64,000 bases of DNA from Mycolicibacter sp. MU0102 (GCF_963378105.1 NZ_OY726398.1:310001-374000); one strand, 5' to 3'; shown: positions 9,217 to 17,926, counted from the first letter of the stretch. The notes: generated by a model from the letters alone, not told the origin. Program-made: numbers and translations.

Positions 9217-10650
9217 ATGACCGAAGCCCCGGTGCTGACCAGCGCCGTCATGCCGATTGTCCGCATCGCGGTCCTGGCCGACAGTCGGCTGACCGAGATC
9301 GCCGTGCCGGCGGAGTTGCCGCTGCGCGAAATCCTGCCGGCGGTGCAACGCCTGGTAGCCCCGGACGCCGGCGACGAAGCCGAACCGGCCGCCGGTGCCA
9401 CGACGCGGCTGAGCCTGGCGCCGGTCGGCGGTGCACCGTTCAGCCTGGACGCCAGCCTGGACACCGTCGGGGTGGTGGATGGCGATCTGCTGGCCCTGCG
9501 CCCGGTGCCGGTCGGTCCGGCTGCCCCCGGCATTGTCGAGGACATCGCCGACGCTGCTGTCATCTTCTCGGCTTCCCGTCGTAAGCCCTGGGGCGCCAAG
9601 CACATTCAACGCGCGGCGTTGGCCGCTGGGACGGGTTTGACCTTCGCCGCCACCGGACTCGCGGCTGCGCACCGAGCGGTGACCGGCGAGCCTGCCGGCC
9701 TGTTCGCGGCCGGGGCCATCGCCCTGCTCACGGTGCTCGCTGCGCTGCTGTGTCGTACGCGTTCGGCCGAAGCCGCGCTGACCCTGTCGATCGCGGCACT
9801 GGTACCGCTCGCCGCGGTGGGCACCCTGGCGGTGCCCGGGGTGTTCAGTCCGGCGCACGTGGTGCTGGGCGCCGCGGCGGTTAGCGCGTGGTCGCTGATC
9901 TGCCTGATCTTGCCGCCGGGTGGTCGTGGCGAGCGCGGGATCGCGTTCTTCACCGCCGCGGTGGTTGTGGGTGTCGGAGTGCTGGCGGCGGCGGCCGTCA
10001 AGACCTTCTGGGAGTTGTCGCCTCTCACCCTGGGCTGTGGGCTGATCACCGCGTCCCTGCTGCTGACCGTTGCCGCGCCGCAGGTTTCGGCGTTGTGGGC
10101 GCGGCTGCCGTTGCCGGTGATCCCGGCTCCGGGCGACCCGACGCCGTCCGCGCTGCCGGAGAGCGTGCTCGCCGACCTGCCTCGCCGGGTCCGCGTCACT
10201 GACGCCCACCAGACCGGGTTCATCGCCGGCTCGGTGCTGCTCGCCGTGCTCGGTTCGGTTGCTATCGCCTTTGCGCCCGAGGGGCTTTCGGGCTGGGCCT
10301 GGTACGTGGTCGCGGGCATCGCGGTGGCTTCGGTGCTGCGGGCCCGGGTGTGGGACTCGGCATGGTGCAAGGCCTGGCTGCTGGCCGAGCCGCACCTGAC
10401 GGCGATCGCCCTGCTGGTCGGTTACGCGGCCACCGGCCGGTACACGGCCGCCTTCGGTGCGGTGCTGGTCCTGGCTGCCTTGGTGGCGGTGTGGGCTGTG
10501 GTCTCGTTGAGCCCGTCCGTGGCATCGCCGGAAAGCTACTCGCTGCCGGTGCGCCGGTTGGTGGGCTTCCTGGCTTCCGGCGTGGACGCCACCCTGATCC
10601 CGGTCATGGCCTACCTGGTCGGCATCTTCGCCTGGGTTCTGTCTCGATGA
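9217..10650 (+). CDS. eccD3: EccD3, multi-pass ESX-3 membrane channel component
   Basis: Protein of 477 aa. Residues about 10-100 form the ubiquitin-like cytosolic domain (starting VMPIVRIAVLADSRLTEIAV), followed by roughly eleven hydrophobic helices from about 135 to the C-terminus (FAWVLSR). EccD dimers line the putative membrane channel of the ESX complex. The stop overlaps mycP3 as ATGA. The length matches the family (about 470) and no frameshift is seen. Confidence 0.95.
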   Translation: MTEAPVLTSAVMPIVRIAVLADSRLTEIAVPAELPLREILPAVQRLVAPDAGDEAEPAAGATTRLSLAPVGGAPFSLDASLDTVGVVDGDLLALRPVPVGPAAPGIVEDIADAAVIFSASRRKPWGAKHIQRAALAAGTGLTFAATGLAAAHRAVTGEPAGLFAAGAIALLTVLAALLCRTRSAEAALTLSIAALVPLAAVGTLAVPGVFSPAHVVLGAAAVSAWSLICLILPPGGRGERGIAFFTAAVVVGVGVLAAAAVKTFWELSPLTLGCGLITASLLLTVAAPQVSALWARLPLPVIPAPGDPTPSALPESVLADLPRRVRVTDAHQTGFIAGSVLLAVLGSVAIAFAPEGLSGWAWYVVAGIAVASVLRARVWDSAWCKAWLLAEPHLTAIALLVGYAATGRYTAAFGAVLVLAALVAVWAVVSLSPSVASPESYSLPVRRLVGFLASGVDATLIPVMAYLVGIFAWVLSR

Positions 10651-12086
10651 TCGTTGCCGAAGAGCGCAGTCGGAGCCGGTCGGTGGGCGGCGTCGTCCGC
10701 GGGGCCGGGATCGCAGTTCTGGCAGCATTGCTGACCAGCGCTCCGGCCCTGGCGATCACCCCGCCGACGGTGGACCCGACAGTGCCGCCGCCCAGCGGAG
10801 CGCCCGGCCCCGTCGCGGCGATGGAACAGCGCGGCGACTGCGCCAGTTCGGGTTTGATGCCCGGCAGCGACCTCAGCGCCGCGACGGCTGGACAGCGGAT
10901 GCTGGACCTGCCCGCCGCGTGGCAGTTCTCCCGTGGCGAAGGTCAGACAGTGGCCGTCATCGACACCGGTGTACGGCCGGGTCCGCGCCTTGGAGCGGTG
11001 GAGCCGGGCGGCGACTACATCGGGACCACCGACGGGCTGACCGACTGCGACGGGCACGGAACCCTGGTTGCCGGGATCATCGCGGGCCTGCCCGCGTCAG
11101 ATGGGTCGGACGGCTTCACCGGCGTGGCTCCGGCCGCCCGACTGCTGTCACTGCGGACCGCCTCGGCGACGATCTCGCCGCGGCTGGGTGGAGACGACCC
11201 GCGGGCGACGCGGGTGATCACCGACATCACCGCGCTGGCGCGGGCCATCGTGCACGCCGCCGACCTCGGTGCCCGGGTCATCACCATCTCCACCACCACC
11301 TGCCTGCCGGCCGACCGCAACGTCGACCAGACGGCGTTGGGTGCGGCGCTGCGCTACGCGGCGGTGGAAAAGGACGCGCTGATCGTGGCGGCCGCCGGAG
11401 ACGCCGGCCAGACCGGATCGGTCGGCGGTGGCGGGGAGGCGTGCGAGTCCAATCCGCTCACCGACCTGAGCCGCCCGCAGGACCCGCGTAACTGGGCCGG
11501 GGTGACGTCCCTGTCGGTGCCGTCGTGGTGGCACCCTTACGTGCTGTCGGTGGCCTCGCTGTCGTCGAGCGGCCGGCCGTCCGGATTCACGATGGCCGGA
11601 CCGTGGGTCGGCGTGGCCGCCCCCGGCGAGGACATCGTCTCGGTGAGCAACCGCGAAGACGGCGGGCTGGCCAACGCGTTGCCCGGCAACCAAGGTCGGC
11701 TGGTGCCGCTCAGTGGCACCGGCTACGCCGCCGGATATGTGGCCGGTGTGGCGGCGCTGGTCCGCAGTCGTTACCCCGACCTGAACGCGATGCAGGTCGC
11801 GCACCGGATCGTCTCCACCGCCCACAACTCCGCGCGCGCACCATCGGATCTGGTGGGCGCCGGAACCATCGACCCGGTGGCCGCCCTGACCTGGGAACTG
11901 CCCCCGGCTGCGGACCCGGCTGCCTCACCCGCGAAGAAGATCACTCCACCACCGGCGCCGCAGCCGGCGGACCCGGCGCCGCGGATCGTGGCCTTCGCCG
12001 GAACCGCGCTGCTGGCCGGGTTGGTCGTCGCCGTCGCCACTGGCGCCGCGGCGGCCGCCCGCCGACGAAAGGAAAACCAGCTGTGA
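10647..12086 (+). CDS. mycP3: MycP3 mycosin, probably catalytically inactive
   Basis: Protein of 479 aa from the ATG at 10647 that overlaps the eccD3 stop. It has a Sec signal (about 13-37), a subtilisin-like domain, a proline-rich linker and a C-terminal membrane anchor (about 446-470) followed by RRRKENQL. Triad Asp106 (VIDTGV) and His137 (DGHGT) are intact. However, the motif normally reading GTS is SGTGYAAGY, so the nucleophile Ser is Gly359 (GGC at 11721). The oxyanion-hole Asn of AAGN is Asp252 (GAC at 11400). Mycosins are essential for complex integrity, and published work found ESX secretion can proceed without their protease activity, so a structural role is plausible. The family assignment is certain; inactivity is inferred. 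Confidence 0.95.
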   Translation: MIVAEERSRSRSVGGVVRGAGIAVLAALLTSAPALAITPPTVDPTVPPPSGAPGPVAAMEQRGDCASSGLMPGSDLSAATAGQRMLDLPAAWQFSRGEGQTVAVIDTGVRPGPRLGAVEPGGDYIGTTDGLTDCDGHGTLVAGIIAGLPASDGSDGFTGVAPAARLLSLRTASATISPRLGGDDPRATRVITDITALARAIVHAADLGARVITISTTTCLPADRNVDQTALGAALRYAAVEKDALIVAAAGDAGQTGSVGGGGEACESNPLTDLSRPQDPRNWAGVTSLSVPSWWHPYVLSVASLSSSGRPSGFTMAGPWVGVAAPGEDIVSVSNREDGGLANALPGNQGRLVPLSGTGYAAGYVAGVAALVRSRYPDLNAMQVAHRIVSTAHNSARAPSDLVGAGTIDPVAALTWELPPAADPAASPAKKITPPPAPQPADPAPRIVAFAGTALLAGLVVAVATGAAAAARRRKENQL

Positions 12087-13054
12087 GCACGCACCGAACC
12101 ACCATTCCCCGGCCCGGTCCGGCCCGAATCGCCTTGGTGCTGTTGGCCGCCACGCCCGCGGTGATGGCGAATCCGTGGGAGACCACCGCGCAGCGCTGGG
12201 CGCTCGCCGTAGGCATCATCGCGACGATCCTGCTGCTCGGCTGGTGGCGTGGTCTGCACTTCACCACGATCGCTCGCCGCCGGTTGTCGATGCTGCGCTC
12301 GCGCGGCGGCGCGCACACCAACCGGCGGGACGCTGGCGGCGCACGCGCGACCGCGGCGCTGCGAATCACGGCCTCGGCGGCCGGGAACGCGGTACCGCTG
12401 GAGCTGATCGCGAGCTACTTGAACCGGTACGGCCTGCGGGCGGACGCGGTGCGCATCACCAGCCGCGCCGGTGCGGGAACCACCGACACCTGGATCGGCC
12501 TGACGTACGCGGCCGCGCCGAACCTGGCTGCGTTGCAGGCCCGCTCGGCGTCTATCCCGCTGCAGCGGACCGTTGACATCGCCGTGCGGCGCCTTGCCGA
12601 CCATCTCCGCGAAATCGGTTGGGACACGACGGTCGTCGCCGACGACGAGATCCCGTCGCTGATCGACGCGGGTGCCCGGGAAGCATGGCGGTCGGTCGTC
12701 GACGGCTCAGGAGACCACGTCGCCGCCTACCAGGTGGGGATCGACGCGGCACTGGCCGACACGATCAGCCGAATCCAAGCTGTCAACGCCAACGAGACCT
12801 GGACGGTGTTGGAAGTCGCCGAAGCGGACGGCCAGCACACTATGGCGGTGGCCTGTGCGTTGCGTACCGGCTCGGCACCCGACGGTGGCGCCCCGCTGGC
12901 CGGGCTGCTGCCGCAGCAGGGCAACCACCGCAATGCGTTGCTGGGATTGCACCCGCTGTCCGGCATCCGTTTGGACGGTCACACCACGGTGTCTGGCGAC
13001 GAGCTCGCCGGCCTGCGGTGGCCTGTCACGGCGGTAGCTGCGGCCGCGCGCTAG
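12083..13054 (+). CDS. eccE3: EccE3, ESX-3 membrane component
   Basis: Protein of 323 aa from GTG 12083, chosen because it overlaps the mycP3 stop (GTGA) and gives the EccE length (about 331 in M. tuberculosis). Longer in-frame readings start inside mycP3. Two N-terminal transmembrane helices lie at about 14-32 and 38-57, followed by a cytosolic EccE domain. EccE sits at the periphery of the ESX membrane complex. It is the last gene of the ESX-3 operon; a convergent hydrolase gene ends 28 nt downstream. Confidence 0.93.
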   Translation: MSTHRTTIPRPGPARIALVLLAATPAVMANPWETTAQRWALAVGIIATILLLGWWRGLHFTTIARRRLSMLRSRGGAHTNRRDAGGARATAALRITASAAGNAVPLELIASYLNRYGLRADAVRITSRAGAGTTDTWIGLTYAAAPNLAALQARSASIPLQRTVDIAVRRLADHLREIGWDTTVVADDEIPSLIDAGAREAWRSVVDGSGDHVAAYQVGIDAALADTISRIQAVNANETWTVLEVAEADGQHTMAVACALRTGSAPDGGAPLAGLLPQQGNHRNALLGLHPLSGIRLDGHTTVSGDELAGLRWPVTAVAAAAR

Positions 13055-13084
13055 CGGCCATAGGGCTAGCCGGCTATAGGGCTA
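13051..13084. repeat. Short imperfect tandem repeat between convergent genes
   Basis: CTAGCGGCCATAGGG is followed directly by CTAGCCGGCTATAGGG and a further CTAG, spanning the stops of eccE3 and the convergent hydrolase gene. The internal TAGCCGGCTA is a perfect 10-bp palindrome. It may help end transcription from both sides, but the stem is short and there is no U-tract. Confidence 0.4.
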
Positions 13085-14275
13085 GAACATGTAGGGCCGC
13101 AGGAACGCGGTCATCCTGCGCAGGTAGGTCGGTTGGCTGACGTGTAGCACATGGTTTCCCGGAAACCAGTGCAGTGCGCACTGATCCCAGTGGTGCCAGA
13201 GCATCTCGGACTGCTCCGGTGGTGCCAGCCGATCGCCTAGGCCGGTGATGATCAGTCGTCGTTCCTTGGCCATCAGCGGGCGGTAGTTCAACGGCGAGTG
13301 GTAGGCCGTCGCAGCGACGAACTCGTCGCCGGCGACCTGCCCCAGCCGTTGCCCGCCCTGGAGTATCAGGTTGGCCGGAAACCAGTCGCGGATCTCCGAT
13401 TCGACGGAAACCACCGGAACATTCGGGATCACCGCCTGCAGTCGAGGTTCGACGGCAGCCAGCAGGGCACTGGTATAGCCGCCCAGCGACAGGCCGGTCA
13501 ACGCGAAGCGGTCGACGCCGGTGGACTCCAGATAGTCGATCATCGACCGGAAGTCGTGGACCGCTTGGGCCATCGCCTCGGCGAAGCCCGACATGCCGTG
13601 CGAGAAATAACCGTATCCGCTGAAAGGGGAGTACTTCTCGGCCCGCCGGCCATGGAAGGGCAACGTGAACAAGGCCACGTCGTACCCGGTTCGGAAGAAC
13701 CACGGCAGCGAGAAGAAGAGCCCGTTGAACAAGTAGGGCGACCCCATGAAACCGTGGATGACGCATAGTGTCGGTCGCGGCCCGTCGTCATGACGCCAAT
13801 GCTGAAACCGTGCGGTGTTGTTGTTCCCCAGGGCATTCCACGAATCGCGCATCGCCGGATTGACCGCTTCGAAACCGCTGAGGAACGAGACGTTCTCGAC
13901 CCTGCCGCGGGCGATCCGCTCCGCGATCGGATTTGCCCGCCGGACCGAAACCCTCGGCAGCCCCGCAGGCGCGGGAAAGGATCGGACCGGGTCGTGGTGT
14001 GACGCCAGCTCGGCGTAGAACGCCAGCCGTTCCCGCTCCTGCCGTGACTGCTTGCGGCCCACCGCGGTGGTGAGCACCGACGGGATCATCGCCGCGGCAA
14101 CCATGGAAGCGACCGCGGTGCGCAAGCCGATATCGGCGAAGGCCGACGCATCCACGATCGCCTTCTCCCGCAACGACAACTCGCTGCGGTGCGGCAGACC
14201 GTGTTCGCCGGCATCGGCACCGGGGACATCGGGAATCGGGATGGGCGGATTGAGCGGGGTGACGTCAGTGTGCAC
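13082..14275 (-). CDS. Alpha/beta hydrolase, Rv0293c-like
   Basis: Protein of 397 aa. An N-terminal extension of about 165 residues precedes an alpha/beta-hydrolase domain with HGFMGSP at the oxyanion position, nucleophile elbow GLSLGG (Ser263), a late Asp in GLGDRLAPP and a His in GNHVLHV. Substrate unknown; esterase or lipase-like chemistry is inferred from the fold. It lies directly after the ESX-3 operon on the opposite strand, the place I recall for Rv0293c (about 400 aa), suggesting orthology. No signal peptide is obvious. Confidence 0.8.
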   Translation of the reverse strand: MHTDVTPLNPPIPIPDVPGADAGEHGLPHRSELSLREKAIVDASAFADIGLRTAVASMVAAAMIPSVLTTAVGRKQSRQERERLAFYAELASHHDPVRSFPAPAGLPRVSVRRANPIAERIARGRVENVSFLSGFEAVNPAMRDSWNALGNNNTARFQHWRHDDGPRPTLCVIHGFMGSPYLFNGLFFSLPWFFRTGYDVALFTLPFHGRRAEKYSPFSGYGYFSHGMSGFAEAMAQAVHDFRSMIDYLESTGVDRFALTGLSLGGYTSALLAAVEPRLQAVIPNVPVVSVESEIRDWFPANLILQGGQRLGQVAGDEFVAATAYHSPLNYRPLMAKERRLIITGLGDRLAPPEQSEMLWHHWDQCALHWFPGNHVLHVSQPTYLRRMTAFLRPYMF

Positions 14276-14332
14276 GGTCGCCGGCCTTTCACGGGTGTTG
14301 GTCGCCCCGGCCCTGCGGACCCCGGTGCGACG

Positions 14333-15232
14333 TCAACCGGATGGTAACGCGGTTGCGAACAGCCGTGCGGCATTGTCGTGCAGAACCCCACGTAGCCAGG
14401 CGTCGTCGATGCCGGGAAGCGCGGTGATCGCGTCCAGCGCCTCAAGGTAGCCGTATGGGATGTTCGGAAAGTCACTGCCGAACAGAATCCGCTCGCCCGC
14501 GGTGCGTAACCGTGGATCCGCGCCGGTGGGGAACGGCATCAGCTCGTCGACAAATGCGGTGAAAGCCATCGTGGTGTCCAGGTGCACGCTTGGCGATTCC
14601 AGGCAGATGTCGAGGAATTCGTCGTACTCGGGCATGCCCATGTGCGCGATGATCAAAGCCAGCCGCGGGTATCGGCGCAGCAGCTGCCGAATCGGTGCGG
14701 GCCCGGTGAAACGGCCGGGCTGCGGTCCGGAGCCGCAGTGGATGACCACCGGAACGCCGCAGTCCTCGATCACGCCCCAGACGTCGTCGAGCAGCGGGTC
14801 GGTCGGGTCATAGTCACCGACTTGGATGTGTGCCTTGAATATTCGGGCTCCAGCAGAGATGGCGGCTTTAACGTAGTCGGCCGCGCCGGGTTCCGGATAG
14901 AACGTCGCCGTGGGCAGGCAATCCGATGTGTCGCGGGCGAATTGGGCTGCCCACCCGTTGAGCCACTCCGCCATGTCCGGCTTGTGCGGATACACCAGCG
15001 AGGTGAACCGGCGCACCCCGAATGAGCGCAGCGTATCGACCCGCTTGGCCTCATCCATGCGGTAGTTGATGGGCCACGGCCGGCCGACCATCGGGCCGGC
15101 CGAATCGAAGTACTTCCACACCTTGTCCATCACCGACTTGGGCATGAAATGGGTATGGATATCGATGATTCCCGGCAGCCCCAGCTCCGACCAGACCTGG
15201 CGGACGGCGGCAGCTTCATCGCCATGAGTCAT
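14333..15232 (-). CDS. Amidohydrolase-family metal-dependent hydrolase
   Basis: Protein of 299 aa from ATG 15232. Metal-ligand motifs of the amidohydrolase-2 (ACMSD-like) family are visible: DIHTHFMP near residue 24, VVIHCGSG in the middle, LIIAHMG, and GSDFPNIPYG late. Members hydrolyse or decarboxylate cyclic and aromatic acids; the substrate here is unknown. The start overlaps the bluB stop as ATGA, so it is translated as a unit with bluB. A longer in-frame reading overlaps bluB extensively and is not favoured. Confidence 0.82.
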   Translation of the reverse strand: MTHGDEAAAVRQVWSELGLPGIIDIHTHFMPKSVMDKVWKYFDSAGPMVGRPWPINYRMDEAKRVDTLRSFGVRRFTSLVYPHKPDMAEWLNGWAAQFARDTSDCLPTATFYPEPGAADYVKAAISAGARIFKAHIQVGDYDPTDPLLDDVWGVIEDCGVPVVIHCGSGPQPGRFTGPAPIRQLLRRYPRLALIIAHMGMPEYDEFLDICLESPSVHLDTTMAFTAFVDELMPFPTGADPRLRTAGERILFGSDFPNIPYGYLEALDAITALPGIDDAWLRGVLHDNAARLFATALPSG

Positions 15233-15918
15233 GGTTTCTCCCAGGTATTTTCGGACACAAACTCGCCTAACGGCTGTCGGTAGGCCCACTCGTCGATCTC
15301 CAGTGCCGGCCGGTCCGGGAACTCCGGAACGGGGCCCAGGCACAAGATCGCCACGGGCTCCGCATCCGAGGGCATTTCCAGCAATTGCGCCAGCGGTGCA
15401 GGTTCGAACAGCGACACCCAGCCCATGCCCAGCCCCTCGGCGCGCGCGGCCAGCCATAGGTTCTGAATCGCGCACGACACCGACGCCAGATCCATCTGCG
15501 GAAGGGTACGGCGACCGAAGATGTGCGCCTGCCTGCCGTCTCGCAACGCCACCACCAAAAGTTCGGCGCACTCGCGGATGCCTTCCACCTTCAAGGCCAG
15601 GAACTCCTGCTCGCGACGGCCCAGCGCCTCGGCGGTGCGATGGCGCTCCTCGTCGACCAAGGCATGGATGCGCTGCCGAAGGGCGTCGTCGGTGATGCGC
15701 ACGAACCGCCACGGTTGCATGAGGCCCACACTGGGTGCGGCGTGGGCCGCCGCCAACAGGCGTGCCAGGACACCCGGGTCGACTGTGCTGCCGGGTACGA
15801 ATCGGCGCATGTCGCGCCGCTCGGTGATCACCCGGTACACGGCTTGGCGCTCCTGCTCGGTGAACGATGGATCAGCCACGGGATCATGGTAGGAGCCATA
15901 CGAAGGGACGCTCGCCAT
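15229..15918 (-). CDS. bluB: BluB, 5,6-dimethylbenzimidazole synthase
   Basis: Protein of 229 aa of the nitroreductase-like flavin family. BluB hallmarks are RRDMRRF (Asp36), PSVGLMQPWRF, and GMGWVSLF, whose Ser matches the conserved BluB Ser. The enzyme cleaves FMNH2 with O2 to make the lower ligand of cobalamin. The ATG at 15918 shares bases with the divergent ATG at 15917 (CATG), so one start is probably mis-set. GTG at 15879 gives MADPSFTEQERQ and a 216-aa protein and leaves room for promoters; I regard it as the better start, but report the longer form. Confidence 0.88.
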   Translation of the reverse strand: MASVPSYGSYHDPVADPSFTEQERQAVYRVITERRDMRRFVPGSTVDPGVLARLLAAAHAAPSVGLMQPWRFVRITDDALRQRIHALVDEERHRTAEALGRREQEFLALKVEGIRECAELLVVALRDGRQAHIFGRRTLPQMDLASVSCAIQNLWLAARAEGLGMGWVSLFEPAPLAQLLEMPSDAEPVAILCLGPVPEFPDRPALEIDEWAYRQPLGEFVSENTWEKP

Positions 15919-16255
15919 GAAACGTTCGCAACTGCTCGACCACTTCTCCGCCGGCGCTGCTGCAAGCGTCGTCTACGGCGAACCGCACCAGACCCCCGAC
16001 GGCGCGACGGTCATCACCGCTGCACGCGTGACCGCCTCAGGCCCGGACGGCTCAAAGGTGAGCGCGACACCCCTCGGAGTGATGGTGATCCGGGGCGAGC
16101 AGGCCAAGTGGGTGGCCGCGGTCGACGCGAACCGGATCGCGTTGGTCGGGGTGCTCACCGGATTGCTGTCGGCGGTCATCGCGTCCCTGGCAGTGCTGCG
16201 CCGCCCGCCCTGGCCAGACCTGCGGTCGGTCGGGGTTCGTGCCGAGGGGAACTAA
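15917..16255 (+). CDS. Small membrane-anchored protein, GerW/YtfJ-like
   Basis: Protein of 112 aa. Residues about 18-70 (VVYGEPHQTPDGATVITAAR, then PLGVMVIRGE) resemble the GerW/YtfJ sporulation-protein family core, followed by one transmembrane helix at about 74-95 (LVGVLTGLLSAVIASLAVL). GAAGGGA sits 8-9 nt before ATG 15917, supporting this start over the overlapping divergent one. It ends directly before the PAP2 gene start, so the two are probably co-transcribed. The family resemblance is by eye only and function is unknown. Confidence 0.6.
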   Translation: MKRSQLLDHFSAGAAASVVYGEPHQTPDGATVITAARVTASGPDGSKVSATPLGVMVIRGEQAKWVAAVDANRIALVGVLTGLLSAVIASLAVLRRPPWPDLRSVGVRAEGN

Positions 16256-16945
16256 GTGGTGACACCTTCGGCTGCGCGCGCGGCGGCGCTGATCTCGGTG
16301 GCGGCCGCGGTGGCGGTCTACGTACTGATGTTGATCGGCTATCGGCAGGGCTGGATTTGGCTGGCCGACGTCGACTCCGCTGCCCTGGACGCGAGCTACG
16401 ACGTCGCGGTCAAGCACCCGGTCTGGGTCCGGTTTTGGGATGGCGTATCCACGGTGTTTGAGCCGGCGGTGTTCCGGGCGGTGGGCATGGTGGTGGCCCT
16501 GGTCGCGGTGCTGCGCAGGCGGTTGCGTGCGGCGCTGTTCCTCTTGGTGACGGTGGAGATGACCGGGCTGCTGACCGTGCTGGCCAAGGGCTCGGTCGGG
16601 AGGCCGCGGCCGGTGACGGCCCTGGTCTCGGCGACCTCGACCTCGTTTCCGTCCGGACACGCGCTGGGGGTGATGATCGGAGTCGGCGCGCTGTTGCTGC
16701 TGGCGCTGCCCGCGCTGCGGGGCAACGCCAGAACGGCGGCGGTGAGCGTCGGCGTGTTGTTGGTGGGTGCGGTCGGGGTCTCTCGAGTAGCGCTCAACGT
16801 CCACCACCCCTCCGACGTACTGGCCGGCTGGGCGCTGGGCTGGGCCTATCTGACGGCATGGGCTCTGGTGCTGCAACCGTGGCGGCGACCGGGGTTGACC
16901 GGATCTGCCGGCGCGCCCCAAGATGGCCAAAATGACCAGCAGTAA
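16256..16945 (+). CDS. PAP2-superfamily membrane phosphatase
   Basis: Protein of 229 aa with about six hydrophobic segments. The three phosphatase motifs are present: KGSVGRPRP, PSGH (FPSGHALG) and SRVALNVHHPSD. These enzymes dephosphorylate lipid pyrophosphates or phosphatidate at the membrane. Two GTG codons stand in tandem at 16256; the start abuts the upstream stop. Homologous by position and type to Rv0308. The 3-prime end overlaps the next small gene by 23 nt. Confidence 0.85.
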   Translation: MVTPSAARAAALISVAAAVAVYVLMLIGYRQGWIWLADVDSAALDASYDVAVKHPVWVRFWDGVSTVFEPAVFRAVGMVVALVAVLRRRLRAALFLLVTVEMTGLLTVLAKGSVGRPRPVTALVSATSTSFPSGHALGVMIGVGALLLLALPALRGNARTAAVSVGVLLVGAVGVSRVALNVHHPSDVLAGWALGWAYLTAWALVLQPWRRPGLTGSAGAPQDGQNDQQ

Positions 16946-17168
16946 CGCCGACCCGGTTGATGCACTCATCTGTTCCCGCAAGGGCTGCAGCGCTGATGCG
17001 GTGTACGGCATGCTGTGGAACAACCCGAAGCTGCACACCCCCGAACGTCGCAAGGTCTGGCTGACGTGTGCCGAACACCGCGAGTACTTCCGCGACTACC
17101 TCTCGTCGCGGGGCCTGCTCAAGTCCGAGGCACCGGTCGAAGACCTGCCGCGCCGGGAGGGGCCGTGA
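16923..17168 (+). CDS. Small conserved protein with Cys/His pattern
   Basis: Protein of 81 aa. It contains CSRKGCSADAVYG and later LTCAEHREYF, so Cys-x4-Cys and Cys-x2-His spacings that could bind zinc. No membrane segment. ATG 16923 lies inside the PAP2 gene; a second in-frame ATG at 16932 (MTSSNADP) is equally possible. I do not recognise a characterised family. The position directly behind the PAP2 gene suggests co-transcription. Confidence 0.65.
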   Translation: MAKMTSSNADPVDALICSRKGCSADAVYGMLWNNPKLHTPERRKVWLTCAEHREYFRDYLSSRGLLKSEAPVEDLPRREGP

Positions 17169-17269
17169 ACACCGCATCGTGAAAGCGGCGTCGTGGAAGC
17201 GGCCACCTGAACCCCGGCACGCCGTGAGCGGTGTTTGACCCGCCCCTGACATGCACAGATGATGAGTGA

Positions 17270-17926
17270 ATGCGCCGACTTGTGAGCTTGTTCAGCGCTG
17301 CCCTGTGCACGGCTGCCGCGGCGCTGACCGCGGCTCCAGGAGCCCAAGCCGACGCCATCCCATGGTTTGCCCGTTCGGTAGGCAACGCCAATCAGGTGAT
17401 TTCGGTTGTCGGGGTAGGCGGTTCGGACGCCAAGATGGACGTCTATCAGCGCAGCGCGACGGGCTGGCAGCCGGTGGCCGCCGGGATCGCGACCCACGTC
17501 GGTTCGGCCGGCATGGCAGCCAAGGCAAAGAGCGGATACCCGGCCACCCCGATGGGCGTCTTCACCCTGCCGTATGCGTTCGGCACCGCGCCGAATCCCG
17601 GCGGGGGGCTGCAATATGTCCAGGTCGGGGCCGATCACTGGTGGGACGGCGACGACCACAGCCCGACGTTTAACACCATGCAGGTGTGCAAGAAGGCGCA
17701 ATGCGCGTTCGACACCAGCGAGAGTGAGAACCTCGAAATCCCGCAGTACAAACACGCTGTGGTGATGGGGGTCAACACCGCCCGCACCCCCGGGGACGGC
17801 GCAGGCTTCTTCTTTCACACCACCGACGGAGGCCCGACCGCGGGCTGCGTGGCGATCGACGACGCCAAGCTGGTGCAGATCATTCAGTGGCTGCGCCCAG
17901 GCGCGGTCATCGCGATCGCGAAGTAG
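17270..17926 (+). CDS. Exported L,D-transpeptidase-like (YkuD-type) protein, Rv0309-like
   Basis: Protein of 218 aa. The Sec signal is at about 1-27 (LFSAALCTAAAALTAAPGAQA). The C-terminal motif HTTDGGPTAGCVAI (Cys193) matches the catalytic His/Cys signature of YkuD-type L,D-transpeptidases. Such proteins act on peptidoglycan stem peptides in the periplasm, but this compact type lacks the Ig-like domains of LdtMt2, so transpeptidation is not certain. Start ATG 17270 gives a clean signal peptide. Corresponds in length and context to Rv0309. Confidence 0.82.
   Translation: MRRLVSLFSAALCTAAAALTAAPGAQADAIPWFARSVGNANQVISVVGVGGSDAKMDVYQRSATGWQPVAAGIATHVGSAGMAAKAKSGYPATPMGVFTLPYAFGTAPNPGGGLQYVQVGADHWWDGDDHSPTFNTMQVCKKAQCAFDTSESENLEIPQYKHAVVMGVNTARTPGDGAGFFFHTTDGGPTAGCVAIDDAKLVQIIQWLRPGAVIAIAK

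Noticed and set aside
9136..10728. 530-codon minus-strand frame opposite eccD3
   Set aside because: Arg/Gln/Gly-rich antisense reading; eccD3 with its ubiquitin-like domain and helices is clearly the gene.
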